Position numbers and translations under genes: made by a program
Notes under the pieces: model-generated
Seen by the model: the letters and a program-made list of their open reading frames with translations, nothing else
Database searches by the model: none
What the model was told of the DNA's origin: nothing
Assembly: GCA_013375495.1 (NCBI GenBank)
Contig: JABXKC010000009.1
Span: 1 to 64,000, forward strand
Source of the DNA: Promethearchaeota archaeon
GTDB lineage: Archaea > Asgardarchaeota > Lokiarchaeia > Sigynarchaeales > SOKP01
Reading direction: 5' to 3'
DNA length: 64,000 nucleotides
Part shown: one piece after another, positions 18,869-28,598 of the stretch
Numbering within the stretch: position 1 is the stretch's first letter
Layout: each line of letters starts with the position of its first letter

Positions 18869-21184
18869 ATGAGTGGAATATCGAGTGGTATTGAAGGAAA
18901 AGATAGTAGGTTAAGAGTAAAAGACGCTTTTAAAGATGATTCTGGTTTGGGTAGAGTAAGAATCGATCCAGAGGTAGTTAAAAAACTAAAATTAAAAACT
19001 GGTGATGCTATAGAAATATTTCACCCTATTTCAAAATCTAAAACAGCAGCATTGCTATTTCCAGGTAAACAAGAAGATAGCGGCACCGGTTTCATAAGAC
19101 TTGATCCTTTTTTAAGAAGAAATATAGATGCGACAATTGATGATTATGTAGTAATTCGTAAAATTAAAACTGCTTTAGCAGAAAAGGTTGTCTTTGCGAG
19201 TTTATCAGAATCAGTTGTAATTAGTCCTAGACAGTTAAATACCTTATTAGAAAATAGGGTTGTCACCAAAGACGACATCTTGAGTTTCTATTCTTACAAT
19301 AAGAAATACGATATGATCGTCGTTGATTTCCAACCAAGAATAGATGCAGTGAGAATCCATCTTGGAACGGATATTAAATTAAGCGAAAAAACACACAAAG
19401 AATTAGTAGAACGAGAAAAAACAAGAGTAAGTTACGAAGATATTGGTGGATTAGCAGAGGAAATTCAGAGAATTCGTGAAATGATCGAATTACCAATGAA
19501 ACATCCAGAGCTTTTTCAAAGAATTGGAATCGATCCACCTAAGGGTGTTTTATTACACGGACCTCCGGGGACAGGGAAAACATTATTAGCAAGAGCTGTA
19601 GCTTTTGAAACTGATGCTCATTTCATAACGATCAGCGGTCCGGAAATTATGAGTAAATTTTACGGACAAAGCGAACAAAATTTAAGAAATATTTTTGACG
19701 ATGCAAAAAATAACGCCCCTTCAATAATATTTATAGATGAATTAGATTCAATTGCCCCAAAAAGAGGAGAAGTCACTGGGGAGGTTGAAAGAAGGGTTGT
19801 AGCTCAGCTGCTTTCTCTACTTGATGGTTTGGAAGGGAGAGGCGAAATCATCGTGATCGGAGCAACAAATAGAGTTAACGATATCGACATCGCTCTAAGA
19901 AGACCTGGTAGATTTGATAAAGAAATCGAAATTGGAGTGCCCGACACGGATGGGAGATATGAAATACTACAAATTCACACTCGTGGTATGCCTTTATTCG
20001 AGGATGTAAATTTAAGAACAATCGCAGAAAGGACTCACGGTTTTGTTGGTGCCGATGTTGAAGCCTTAGCAAAGGAAGCGGCAATGTTAGCCATTAGAGA
20101 AATGCTTCCTAAAATAGACTTAGACAAACCGATTCCTTTTGAGGTGTTAAATGCGCTCAGGATTAGGATGGAGAACTTTACTTCAGCTTTAAATAATATT
20201 GAGCCTTCAGCATTAAGAGAAGTAGTTATTTCTCAACCTAAGGAATCTTGGGACGATGTGGGAGGATTAGAAGATGCAAAATTACAACTAAGAGAAATTA
20301 TTGAGTGGCCTTTAAAGTACCCCGAATTATATGGTCATCTATCTTCAAAACCCCCGAGTGGGATATTGTTATATGGACCTCCAGGAACAGGAAAAACATT
20401 GCTAGCAAAAGCGTTAGCCCACGAAAGCGAAGTTAATTTTATTTCAGTAAAAGGTCCCGAATTTCTATCAAAATGGGTTGGTGAAAGTGAAAAAGCAGTT
20501 AGAGAAACTTTTAGGAAGGCAAGATCCGCCGCTCCTTGTATTATCTTTTTTGATGAGATCGATGCAATCGCAGGGATGAGGGGTAGATCTGCGAGTTCAG
20601 AGGTGACAGATCAGGTAATTTCCCAACTTCTTACCGAAATGGATGGTTTAGAAGATTTGAAAGATGTAATTCTACTAGCTGCAACAAATAGACCTGATAT
20701 GCTCGATCCAGCTTTGCTAAGATCAGGACGGTTTGGGAGACATGTTGAAATTTCTATGCCTGATATCGAAACCAGAAAGGAAATTTTCAAAATTCACCTC
20801 AAAAATAAACCCTTAGCTGAAAATGTAAATCATGATAAACTAGCTAAAGCTTTAGAAGACTACACTGGTGCTGACATTCAAGCCATATGCGAAGAAGCAA
20901 CATTATTAACAATCCGAAAAAACGTTCCTATTGTAGACGAAAAAAAATTAGAATTACAAGATTATGAAGAACAATTAGAACAATTACAACTAGAAAAAGC
21001 GTCTGGTAACGATATCAAAGAGTTAGAGGATAAAATTAAGAGCGTTCAATCCACACTCGTTAGTAAAATAGAGATAAATCAAGCAGAATTCGATGAAGCA
21101 ATTGATAAAATCATTAAAGGAGCAGACAGAGCTAAAAGAGTTCACGATCAATATTCAGAAGGATCAGATGATATGTATAGGTAA
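18869..21184 (+). CDS. cdc48: Cdc48/VAT-type AAA ATPase
   Basis: A 771-residue protein with the full Cdc48 plan: double-psi barrel N domain ([16 protein letters not shown] near 30), D1 with Walker A GPPGTGKT near 230 and Walker [11 protein letters not shown] near 290, and D2 with Walker A near 502 and Walker [11 protein letters not shown] near 560. A coiled-coil-like insertion (about 690-730) follows D2. It ends in MYR, an HbYX-like tail that in relatives docks the 20S proteasome. It unfolds proteins for degradation or remodelling. Confidence 0.95.
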   Translation: MSGISSGIEGKDSRLRVKDAFKDDSGLGRVRIDPEVVKKLKLKTGDAIEIFHPISKSKTAALLFPGKQEDSGTGFIRLDPFLRRNIDATIDDYVVIRKIKTALAEKVVFASLSESVVISPRQLNTLLENRVVTKDDILSFYSYNKKYDMIVVDFQPRIDAVRIHLGTDIKLSEKTHKELVEREKTRVSYEDIGGLAEEIQRIREMIELPMKHPELFQRIGIDPPKGVLLHGPPGTGKTLLARAVAFETDAHFITISGPEIMSKFYGQSEQNLRNIFDDAKNNAPSIIFIDELDSIAPKRGEVTGEVERRVVAQLLSLLDGLEGRGEIIVIGATNRVNDIDIALRRPGRFDKEIEIGVPDTDGRYEILQIHTRGMPLFEDVNLRTIAERTHGFVGADVEALAKEAAMLAIREMLPKIDLDKPIPFEVLNALRIRMENFTSALNNIEPSALREVVISQPKESWDDVGGLEDAKLQLREIIEWPLKYPELYGHLSSKPPSGILLYGPPGTGKTLLAKALAHESEVNFISVKGPEFLSKWVGESEKAVRETFRKARSAAPCIIFFDEIDAIAGMRGRSASSEVTDQVISQLLTEMDGLEDLKDVILLAATNRPDMLDPALLRSGRFGRHVEISMPDIETRKEIFKIHLKNKPLAENVNHDKLAKALEDYTGADIQAICEEATLLTIRKNVPIVDEKKLELQDYEEQLEQLQLEKASGNDIKELEDKIKSVQSTLVSKIEINQAEFDEAIDKIIKGADRAKRVHDQYSEGSDDMYR

Positions 21185-21219
21185 AAATTATTCGAATTTC
21201 CGAAAATAAAGTGATGTAG

Positions 21220-22005
21220 ATGGAAATAGAAAGAAAAGATGAGACTAAACAATTCATTGGTTTAGATAGTTTATTAGAAATGTTAGGGAATCCGACTCGA
21301 CGTATTATATTGTCTAAACTAGCTAAAGTTCCCCACTCTACTTCAGAACTATCTAAAATTTTAGGAATATCAAGACAAGCAGTACACAGCCAGTTAGACA
21401 TTCTAAACTCTAACAATGTTATTGAGAGAATAGGAGATGAAAAGCGAGGTGGGAAATACAGAATAAAAAGCAATCTCTCTATAAGAATTGATATAACCCC
21501 AGATTATTATAACATCCAATACAACATGACTCAAATCGATGACGATATTAAATCTATTGATCTTAAAGATATTGGATGCTCTACCAAATTTGAGAGCATT
21601 AAAACCCCTGACGATAAAATACGATTTCTAGGGCAACAGATCAGAGATATTGAGCACAATATTAGGAACTTAGAAGTAGAGAGAAGTAAATTATTGCAAA
21701 ATAAAGAGTGCTTTATCGTCGAACTAAAGAATATAATTAACGAAACTTATAAACAAAATTTTTTAAAACAAAAATCTGAAGTTGAAAATCTAGAACGGGA
21801 AATTTTCTATACCTTATTCTACAATCCAGTACAATTTCGTAAAAGAATTAATATTGATAACCTTATAGATAAATTATTTTTCTCTGATTTAGATCCTTAC
21901 ACAAGGGACACTAAAATAACAAATGTTAAATCTCTACTAAAAGATATGTCATCATTTATGGATTTTCTTTGGGAGGATGATGATGATTGGTTTTTTGATT
22001 TTTAA
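21220..22005 (+). CDS. ArsR-like winged-helix transcriptional regulator
   Basis: A 261-residue protein. The N-terminal winged helix is ArsR-like: LEMLGNPTRRIILSKLA near 20 followed by LSKILGISRQAVHSQLD near 45. The middle is a long coiled coil (about 130-185), and the tail is acidic and aromatic (WEDDDDWFFDF). A GTGAT site precedes the ATG. It lies 35 nt after cdc48 on the same strand and may be read through from it. Ligand and targets unknown. Confidence 0.72.
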   Translation: MEIERKDETKQFIGLDSLLEMLGNPTRRIILSKLAKVPHSTSELSKILGISRQAVHSQLDILNSNNVIERIGDEKRGGKYRIKSNLSIRIDITPDYYNIQYNMTQIDDDIKSIDLKDIGCSTKFESIKTPDDKIRFLGQQIRDIEHNIRNLEVERSKLLQNKECFIVELKNIINETYKQNFLKQKSEVENLEREIFYTLFYNPVQFRKRINIDNLIDKLFFSDLDPYTRDTKITNVKSLLKDMSSFMDFLWEDDDDWFFDF

Positions 22006-22074
22006 CAACTTCTATAACTCGAACCCTTATAGTTCATTTTTTAAATAAAAAGTTAAATATTTACGAGGAAATAT

Positions 22075-22581
22075 ATGAATCTAAATGATTTAAAGCAGAA
22101 AATGCCCGAGATATTTGAAAACGTTAAAAAGGACGTAATAAAAACACTAGGTTGGAAATTTCATCGTGCGGGTTTGAGATTAGGACTTGCACAATTGGGG
22201 ATGGTTGACGGTGCATTTATAGGAGGAATGTATTTTTATCCCGGAACTGATATTGTAATGAATACATCCCCTTTGTGGCTTATTTTAGACACTCAACCAG
22301 ATGAGATAGTTTGGGCATATACTTATCACATTCTACTTCACGAATATATCCATTCACTTGGTTATATCAAGGAAGAAGAATGTAGAGAGAAAACTCTTGA
22401 AGTTATTGAGAATATATTTAATGAAAAAAACGATCCAGTATTAATACTCGCAGAAATCGGAATTGGTTATTATATTCGTAACCTACGAATTAAAAATCTT
22501 CCACCCGACCGGCGACTAGATGGTATACCTATTGAATATGTGGATAGTTTTGATAGAGAAAGTCAATCTTATTATTCTTAA
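22075..22581 (+). CDS. Putative zinc-peptidase-like protein with HEYIH motif
   Basis: A 168-residue protein that I do not place in a named family. It has LLHEYIHSLGY near residue 97, an HExxH motif of the kind found in zinc metalloproteases, with possible acidic ligands just after (KEEECREK). There is no signal peptide. GAGGAAA precedes the ATG. Peptidase activity is only a suggestion from the motif. Confidence 0.55.
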   Translation: MNLNDLKQKMPEIFENVKKDVIKTLGWKFHRAGLRLGLAQLGMVDGAFIGGMYFYPGTDIVMNTSPLWLILDTQPDEIVWAYTYHILLHEYIHSLGYIKEEECREKTLEVIENIFNEKNDPVLILAEIGIGYYIRNLRIKNLPPDRRLDGIPIEYVDSFDRESQSYYS

Positions 22582-22677
22582 CCTCAATAGTTATTTTTAT
22601 TTAAGGGCTAAAATTAATTAATCTCTATAATTTAGGTTAATTAGAAAAGTTTTAACAAAGTTATTGGGAGAATCATT

Positions 22678-23751
22678 ATTACTGAAACTTCAGGAAAGGA
22701 TAAAACAGAACCAGATAAAGAAGAAGAAATTGAAAAAACTTTAGATGTAATAATCGATCAGTTAGTATTAAATTGGCAATATAAGGAAGTTAAGAAAAAA
22801 TTAACCTACGATATTAAAAAATGCATCGGTTGCAGTTTATGTAAACTTGTCTGCCCAGTTGACGCCATAGAACTTGGACCGATACCAGAAATTGCCCAAA
22901 ATATATTGGACGATTCAAATCCAAAGCTTTTTATTGATCACGATAAATGTTGTTATTGCATGTTATGTGTCGTTGTATGCCCGACCAACGCGTTCCACGA
23001 AAATATCGAGCCGGAAGGACAAATTAATATGGACGAATTTCCTACGATCGAGAAATTCTATAAAATTGATTTCGATAAGTGTACTGAAGATACGGAAAAG
23101 GAAATTTGTCAATTATGTTTAACGGTAAGAGAAAGTAATTATATCCAGGACTATTTTAAAATTTCAAAAGAATGTCCGGCTGATTGTTTTTCTATCGATA
23201 CTCCTATTGAGGGAGAAGTAATTATTAAGAAAAATATGTTACACAAATGCGATCCGCAAGGTTGTAAAGCATGCGTCAATATCTGCCCCGTGGAATCGTT
23301 TTACATTCCTGAAAGCGCTGAGGAAGTCTTGAAATATGGTAAGATTGCATGTAATGAAGAAGAGTGTTTTTACTGTGGAGCATGCGAAAATTCTTGTCCT
23401 GACGATTTAATTGTTGTTAAAAGAAAAAATATTCAGATCGAAGACCCTAAGAAAAGAGGCCCTTATCCTTGGATAGAAGGTTGGGTTAAAAATATTAAAG
23501 AAGTGTTAAGAAAAGCTCTAATTGAAGGAAAGGAGCAAGTAGAGATTCCCTCTATAGAAGAACATATAAAAAAAATTAGTGAGTCGAAAGTAGTAGATGT
23601 TCCTCAATTATCTGACGATGATAAGCAAAAATTAAACGAGATTAACACAAAAATCCAATCGCTATTGCAATCTTCTAAAATTAGGTATTGGATTAAAGAT
23701 AAAAAAGTGGATAACATTCTAAAAGAATTAAGAAAAAAAACGAAAATATAG
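22678..23751 (+). CDS. Polyferredoxin (FwdF-like) with a non-canonical start
   Basis: A cysteine-rich protein of about 357 residues with repeated [4Fe-4S] motifs: CIGCSLCKLVCP (22831), CCYCMLCVVVCP, a degenerate CQLC...CPADC, CDPQGCKACVNICP and CFYCGACENSCP. The spacing resembles FwdF-type polyferredoxins that wire formylmethanofuran dehydrogenase to its electron donor. The first cluster motif lies upstream of the first canonical in-frame start (TTG 22906). Between the stop at 22642 and that motif there is no ATG, GTG or TTG; GGGAG at 22666-22670 is followed by ATC, ATT, ATT at 22672-22680, so I place the start at ATT 22678 (ATT 22675 also possible). Confidence 0.8.
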   Translation: MTETSGKDKTEPDKEEEIEKTLDVIIDQLVLNWQYKEVKKKLTYDIKKCIGCSLCKLVCPVDAIELGPIPEIAQNILDDSNPKLFIDHDKCCYCMLCVVVCPTNAFHENIEPEGQINMDEFPTIEKFYKIDFDKCTEDTEKEICQLCLTVRESNYIQDYFKISKECPADCFSIDTPIEGEVIIKKNMLHKCDPQGCKACVNICPVESFYIPESAEEVLKYGKIACNEEECFYCGACENSCPDDLIVVKRKNIQIEDPKKRGPYPWIEGWVKNIKEVLRKALIEGKEQVEIPSIEEHIKKISESKVVDVPQLSDDDKQKLNEINTKIQSLLQSSKIRYWIKDKKVDNILKELRKKTKI

Positions 23752-23765
23752 TAAAGTGAATAATA

Positions 23766-24044
23766 ATGAGCGAAAACGATAGAAAAACATATAAAATAAT
23801 AGGCACCATAAAAGATGTTAAAGGTCGATGTAACGCAAATCATAAGGAGGGAGATGTGATAGAATTGAGCGGACACAATTCTGGAGGATTGTGTGGCTTT
23901 TTTTATCACGATATCTTTCCCTCCATTGTAACTTTACAATTTGGTGGCACATTTCCTTGGTCGCAAGATCCTGATGTAGTTGAATTAGAGTGTCCGGATC
24001 GTTATAATGTTGTTAAAATCGAATTAAAGAGGATTAGAGAATAA
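23766..24044 (+). CDS. TIGR04076-family small protein
   Basis: A 92-residue protein with the features of the TIGR04076 family: a conserved cysteine in KGRCNANHKEGD, GGLCGFFYHDIFP, LQFGGTFPW and LECPD. The function of the family is unknown; members often neighbour redox and Fe-S genes, as here, 14 nt after the polyferredoxin gene on the same strand. Confidence 0.8.
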   Translation: MSENDRKTYKIIGTIKDVKGRCNANHKEGDVIELSGHNSGGLCGFFYHDIFPSIVTLQFGGTFPWSQDPDVVELECPDRYNVVKIELKRIRE

Positions 24045-24162
24045 ATATTTTAATATTTTATTTACTCTATTTTTCCCCTAAAAATATCCTTGTTTTTATA
24101 ATTAGATTTAAAAGAATATTAACTAACACTTTAAGTATTAAACATATAAATTCTCGATAAAA

Positions 24163-24450
24163 ATGATACTAAAATTAAAAATTAAATCAAACATCAAAAC
24201 CAAAAAGAAACAAATTTTCGTCTGGATTGAAAAAAATAAAGAGTTTAAAGAAGACATTCAGCAATTAATAGAGTTCTTTAAGGATCAGATTCAAGTAAAA
24301 AAGAGATTTGGCCTTCATATATACTATAAAATAACTTCAGATAATCCCGCAATAATGTTATCACTTCTTACAACTGTTCAAGAATTAATCCCCGATATTT
24401 ACTTCAATCCAAACGATTCAATAAATGTAGAAGAATATCCTGAAATCTAA
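24163..24450 (+). CDS. Small hypothetical protein
   Basis: A 95-residue lysine-rich protein with a mixed alpha/beta pattern and no recognised family. It lies 118 nt after the TIGR04076 gene on the same strand. A weak CTCGATAAAA leader with no clear ribosome binding site precedes the ATG. I cannot suggest a function. Confidence 0.5.
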   Translation: MILKLKIKSNIKTKKKQIFVWIEKNKEFKEDIQQLIEFFKDQIQVKKRFGLHIYYKITSDNPAIMLSLLTTVQELIPDIYFNPNDSINVEEYPEI

Positions 24451-24531
24451 TCCCTTATCTTTTTTAACTCGTTTACTTCTATTATTCGTATTATTTAAGT
24501 TTACAAAATATTCAAGAGAAAAATAGGAAAA

Positions 24532-24605
24532 TGGGAGAGGGGGGATTCGAACCCCCGGCCACCTGGTCCCAAACCAGGAATCATACCAAGCTAGACCACC
24601 CTCCC
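24532..24605 (-). tRNA. tRNA-Pro (anticodon TGG)
   Basis: A 74-nt cloverleaf on the minus strand. Acceptor stem GGGAGGG pairs with CTCTCCC (one G-U), the anticodon stem CCTGG/CCAGG encloses loop TTTGGGA (anticodon TGG), and the T arm is GGGGG-TTCGAAT-CCCCC. The discriminator is A; the CCA end is not encoded. No intron. A T-rich stretch follows. Confidence 0.95.
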
Positions 24606-24806
24606 ATTAAATTCGAGGATTATATTGATAAATTATGCTTTCGTAATGAAAAATAAGATCATAAAAGATCAATATTAATGAAACAAATCTTTTTTCGATT
24701 TTTAATTTTTTTATTTCTTTAATCCATCTATCAATAGATTTTGTTAAATCTAATAAATTAGGTTAAATTTAATTTCATTAGGAAACCTCTTTAAGTTAGC
24801 TCTAAA

Positions 24807-25376
24807 ATGACGAAAACAATTTACTTGCAGAAAATTGGTGATATCGATTCTGGAATATTGATAATACTTAAAAAGAATTTGAAGTGGTTCTTTAAAGAAT
24901 ATAACATTAAAGTTGTGATCCTTCCTGACCTGCTTCCATTGTTGGAATCCGAGTATGAATCCATTAAAAGACAATACGATGCTTTACAAGTTAAAAAAAG
25001 GTTAGTCGTTCATGTTAAGAATAAAAATTATTATCGCATTCTGGGGGTTATGGATGTTGATATTTTTTCCAAATTCTTAAACTTTGTATTTGGAGTTGCA
25101 GATCTACCTAAAAATAAATCTTTTGGGAGCGCATTAATTTCAGTTGCTCGCTTAAGAGAAAAGTTTTATAGAAGAACAGAAAATACCTCACTTTTTGAGC
25201 AAAGAGTACTCAAAGAAGCAATTCACGAGCTTGGTCATACTTTTGGCTTAGAACATTGCGAGAGTCTATGTGTGATGCGCTTTTCAAACTCCTTAGAAGA
25301 TACCGATAGAAAACCGCATGATTTTTGCGAACGATGTTTACAAAAACTGAAAAATAACTTAAGTGATTCTGCTTAG
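24807..25376 (+). CDS. amzA: Archaemetzincin
   Basis: A 189-residue zinc metallopeptidase. The active site IHELGHTFGLEHC near residue 137 is followed by CVMRFSNSL and FCERC, the full archaemetzincin signature (HExxHxxGxxxC plus CxxC-type second zinc site). It should be cytoplasmic; there is no signal peptide. Physiological substrates are not known for the family. It converges with the ADP-ribosylglycohydrolase gene, only 2 nt apart. Confidence 0.92.
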   Translation: MTKTIYLQKIGDIDSGILIILKKNLKWFFKEYNIKVVILPDLLPLLESEYESIKRQYDALQVKKRLVVHVKNKNYYRILGVMDVDIFSKFLNFVFGVADLPKNKSFGSALISVARLREKFYRRTENTSLFEQRVLKEAIHELGHTFGLEHCESLCVMRFSNSLEDTDRKPHDFCERCLQKLKNNLSDSA

Positions 25377-25378
25377 CT

Positions 25379-26383
25379 TTATTTATACTTTTCTTCAAAT
25401 TTAAGATGTAGTTGCTCGCTAACTTTTATAATATGTTTATGTTGTTTTACTATATTTATTAAATCTTCTGGAATATTTCTCATACCGAAGAAGGCTCCCG
25501 CTAAGCCTCCTCCTATGGCGCCGACAGTATCGCTATCGCCCCCCGCAGTCGCTAATTGAATAATACAATCTTCAAACGAATTAAGATTCTTTAAAAAGAC
25601 GAATATAGCACACGCAACGGTACTTATCGCATAAGGATGAACAAAAGCTTTGCCTAAATAATCTTCGATAAAGAACGGAGATTTTACACCCATTTGGGAG
25701 AATTTTATTAGCCCCGCCTCAATTGAAATGTTGAGATTGTCTTTTACTTTGTTTAAAATCTCTATAAATTCTTCCCATATTTTTTCTTGCGAGTTTGAAA
25801 TTGAGGATATGATGGTTTCAAAAAACGCATCAATAGAGAAACTAGTTACTATTGATTTATCAATTAGAAAAGCTATTGCTCTTGCTATAACAAGTGCACC
25901 CGCTGTAGCTGCAGGGTGAGAATGAGTTATCACGCTCGATTTTAACGCGGCACTATTTAAACTCTTTATGTCTTTACAGTAAAATAGTCCAATAGGAGAG
26001 ACTCGCATCGCAGTACCATTACCTCCGGAATTTGAGGCTGCTTTTTTCCATGGAATTCCATACTTTAATTTTTGAATGGAGGATATGCACCCAAATCCAG
26101 GACCGATAGGAGGATCTTCAAGCCAGCTAACATATTCCCTAACGAAATTATTTTCATTAAATCCAGATCCCTGGATAAGTGCTTCTGCTGTATGTAGTGT
26201 CAATTGAGTATCATCTGTGTAAGTTTTGAATAACCCTTTGTTGTCTTTTATATATTGCTTGAAATCCTTAAAATGTGAATATATTCTTTCCCTAATCATT
26301 CCTTCAAACGGATGACCTAAGGTGTCTCCAATGCTTACTCCTAATAGGGTTCCGGAAAACTTATCTAAATAATCAATTTTCAT
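25379..26383 (-). CDS. ADP-ribosylglycohydrolase family protein
   Basis: A 334-residue protein of the DraG/ARH family, which removes ADP-ribose from proteins or small molecules with two magnesium ions. Both metal motifs are present: YTDDTQ near residue 51 and GGDSDTVGAIGG near 282, with GDTLGHPFEG at the N-terminus. ATG start; single gene between convergent and divergent neighbours. The target is not evident. Confidence 0.9.
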   Translation of the reverse strand: MKIDYLDKFSGTLLGVSIGDTLGHPFEGMIRERIYSHFKDFKQYIKDNKGLFKTYTDDTQLTLHTAEALIQGSGFNENNFVREYVSWLEDPPIGPGFGCISSIQKLKYGIPWKKAASNSGGNGTAMRVSPIGLFYCKDIKSLNSAALKSSVITHSHPAATAGALVIARAIAFLIDKSIVTSFSIDAFFETIISSISNSQEKIWEEFIEILNKVKDNLNISIEAGLIKFSQMGVKSPFFIEDYLGKAFVHPYAISTVACAIFVFLKNLNSFEDCIIQLATAGGDSDTVGAIGGGLAGAFFGMRNIPEDLINIVKQHKHIIKVSEQLHLKFEEKYK

Positions 26384-26634
26384 GTTTTTATAGAATTTTA
26401 TACCAAATTCATAGTTAGCTTCCTATTTATTTTTTGCCTACAATTAAGAATCTTAGTGTTTAATAACATAGGAGTGTACAGTTAGAGTCAACTTATTTGG
26501 AGATTTATTTATGATACAATTAGCAAAAAGGCTTATAAGTGAACTTTACCAATTAATACTTTAATTAGAATTTTTTATTTAAATAGTTAACTCAATAAAA
26601 ACATTCAGTATAATAAAAACAAAGTTGAGAGTTT

Positions 26635-27534
26635 ATGAATAAAATAGGTAAATTACAAAATGTAATTACTGCGATGATTACACCTTTCACGGAGCATTTT
26701 GTAATAGACGAGAAAAAATATAGGGAATTTATCCGGTTTCAGATTGACAACGGATGTCAACCACTAACTATGGGTACTACGGGAGAATCTGCAACCCTTT
26801 CTCACGAAGAACACCACATCGCTATGGATATAGCTATTGATGAAGGAAAGAAGAGTGGAAAAGATCCCTTTATTTTAGCAGGTGCCGGGAGCAATTCAAC
26901 TAAAGAGGCGATATCTCTTTGCCAATATGCTGAGAAGGCAGGTGCAGACGGGTGCTTAGTAGTTGTTCCGTATTATAATAAACCAGTGCAGCATTCATTA
27001 GTCGATCATTTTTCAGCAGTAGCAGACTCAATTTCTTTACCGATTATTCTCTATAATGTCCCCAGTCGGACAGGACGCAATTTAGAGCCTGAAACTATTT
27101 CAAAGTTAGCATATAAAAAAGATAACATTGTTGGAATTAAATGCGCGAGCGGAAACATAGATCAAATTACGAAGATTGTAAAAACAACGCCAGAGGATTT
27201 CATAGTACTTAGTGGTGATGACGGAATGACCTATCACATAATGGCTCTAGGTGGTAAAGGCGTTGTAAGTGTAGCCTCTAATATTATACCTACTAAGTTA
27301 GTGGAATTTACAAAAACTATGCTTAACGGAAATTGGGACAAAGCCAGAGAAATGCAATTAGAGCTTTTTGATCTATTTAAAATATTATTCGTGGAAACTA
27401 ATCCTGGTCCCGTAAAGTTTTCAGCTGAAGTAATGGGTATTATGAATAAGAGGATGAGATTGCCTTTAACTCCACCCTTGGAAGAAAATCAAGAAAAAAT
27501 TAGGACCGTGTTAAGAAATTTAAACTTAATATAG
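26635..27534 (+). CDS. dapA: 4-hydroxy-tetrahydrodipicolinate synthase
   Basis: A 299-residue TIM-barrel lyase. MGTTGESATL near residue 46, YNVPSRTGRN near 140 (catalytic Tyr) and VGIKCASGN near 165 (Schiff-base Lys) are the expected DapA motifs. It condenses pyruvate with aspartate semialdehyde in the diaminopimelate route to lysine. dapB follows after 26 nt, so the two form an operon. A GTTGAGAG leader precedes the ATG. Confidence 0.94.
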   Translation: MNKIGKLQNVITAMITPFTEHFVIDEKKYREFIRFQIDNGCQPLTMGTTGESATLSHEEHHIAMDIAIDEGKKSGKDPFILAGAGSNSTKEAISLCQYAEKAGADGCLVVVPYYNKPVQHSLVDHFSAVADSISLPIILYNVPSRTGRNLEPETISKLAYKKDNIVGIKCASGNIDQITKIVKTTPEDFIVLSGDDGMTYHIMALGGKGVVSVASNIIPTKLVEFTKTMLNGNWDKAREMQLELFDLFKILFVETNPGPVKFSAEVMGIMNKRMRLPLTPPLEENQEKIRTVLRNLNLI

Positions 27535-27560
27535 ATCAATAGTTTAATTGAGGGATTGAG

Positions 27561-28382
27561 ATGATAAAGTTATTAATACTTGGTCCGACTGGATCAATGG
27601 GAAAATTAATTTCCTCACTAGCAATTATCGATAGCGAAATAAAAGTTGTAGCTGCATGCGACGTAAACCAAATAGGTAATGAGTTAGGATCCATTGTAGC
27701 AATCGATGATCCTGATGAGATTACAATCAAAGATGTTAATAATATTCAAGAAATCATTAACGAAACCAAACCAGATGTGGTTGTCGATTTCACAGTCGCT
27801 AAGGCAACAGAAAAGAATTGCTTAATTTGTGTTGAAAACGGAATTAGGTGCGTAATTGGGACGACGGCTTTGTCAAAAGATTTTTTAGCTAAATTCGAAG
27901 AATTTATTGAAAAGAATAAAGCTCCCGCGGTAATATCGCCAAATATGGCTAGTGGGGTAAATATCCTATTTAAAATCTCTGGAGTATTAGCGAGCTACTT
28001 AAAGGAGTGGGATATTGAAGTAATAGAGGCACACCATCATAGAAAAATTGATGCTCCTAGTGGTACAGCTGTAAAAATTGGAGAAGTTATAAGTGATTCT
28101 ATAAATTCTAACTTTGATGAAATAGCAAAATATGGAAGAAAGAGAGGACCAAATAAGCGCCTGGTTGGAGCTAAAAATGAAATAGGGATTCATTCAATTA
28201 GGGGTGGTGATATTGTTGGCGACCATACTATATTATTTGCTGGACCAGGTGAACGAATCGAATTAAAACATCAAGCTCATAGTAGGGCATGTTTTGCAAC
28301 AGGAGCAATTAAAGCTATTAAATTTGTTGCTAACGCTAAGGAAAATAAAATTTATAGCACAAATGAAGTACTAGGCTTATAA
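27561..28382 (+). CDS. dapB: 4-hydroxy-tetrahydrodipicolinate reductase
   Basis: A 273-residue NAD(P)H-dependent reductase. GPTGSMGK near residue 8 is the nucleotide motif; EAHHHRKIDAPSGTA near 155 carries the catalytic His and Lys of DapB. It follows dapA in the same operon and performs the next step of lysine synthesis. The gene ends in a spacer shared with the convergent lysA gene. Confidence 0.94.
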   Translation: MIKLLILGPTGSMGKLISSLAIIDSEIKVVAACDVNQIGNELGSIVAIDDPDEITIKDVNNIQEIINETKPDVVVDFTVAKATEKNCLICVENGIRCVIGTTALSKDFLAKFEEFIEKNKAPAVISPNMASGVNILFKISGVLASYLKEWDIEVIEAHHHRKIDAPSGTAVKIGEVISDSINSNFDEIAKYGRKRGPNKRLVGAKNEIGIHSIRGGDIVGDHTILFAGPGERIELKHQAHSRACFATGAIKAIKFVANAKENKIYSTNEVLGL

Positions 28383-28420
28383 TATCAAACGATATTATTT
28401 AAAAAACTATGATGATAAGA

Positions 28421-28560
28421 GAGATAAAATTATAAATAAATCAGAGCAGATCGGTATTATCATTAATCTAAGTAATATAGATTTCATTACGCCAACTCTT
28501 CATCGAAACGACGTAAAGGGTATCCAATCCTTACGCAGCCCATATTTATAATTCTATCTC
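28421..28560. ncRNA. Candidate structured RNA or large stem-loop between dapB and lysA
   Basis: GAGATAAAATTATAAAT at 28421-28437 is the inverted complement of 28544-28560 at 16 of 17 positions, closing a 106-nt interior. Inside are an AATCTA/TAGATT hairpin (28468-28486 region) and a CGTAAAGG/CCTTACG hairpin (28512-28534 region, one bulge). This lies in the spacer between convergent genes, so a riboswitch is unlikely. It may be an independent small RNA, a bidirectional 3'-end structure or a small inverted-repeat element. No known family recognised. Confidence 0.45.
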
Positions 28561-28598
28561 GTGATTATAAACGTTATAAAGGATTTAATACTTTTTTC

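Noticed and set aside
22010..22040. tRNA T-arm-like sequence (minus-strand GGGTTCGAG)
   Set aside because: The flanking bases do not form a 5-bp T stem and no acceptor or anticodon arm is present.
26511..26564. 17-codon ORF with a GGAG site upstream of dapA, a possible leader peptide
   Set aside because: It is not lysine-rich, has no attenuator-like hairpins after it, and leader-peptide attenuation is not established in archaea.
28421..28560. Lysine riboswitch
   Set aside because: The structure lies between convergent 3' ends, not upstream of a gene, and the lysine-riboswitch core was not found.
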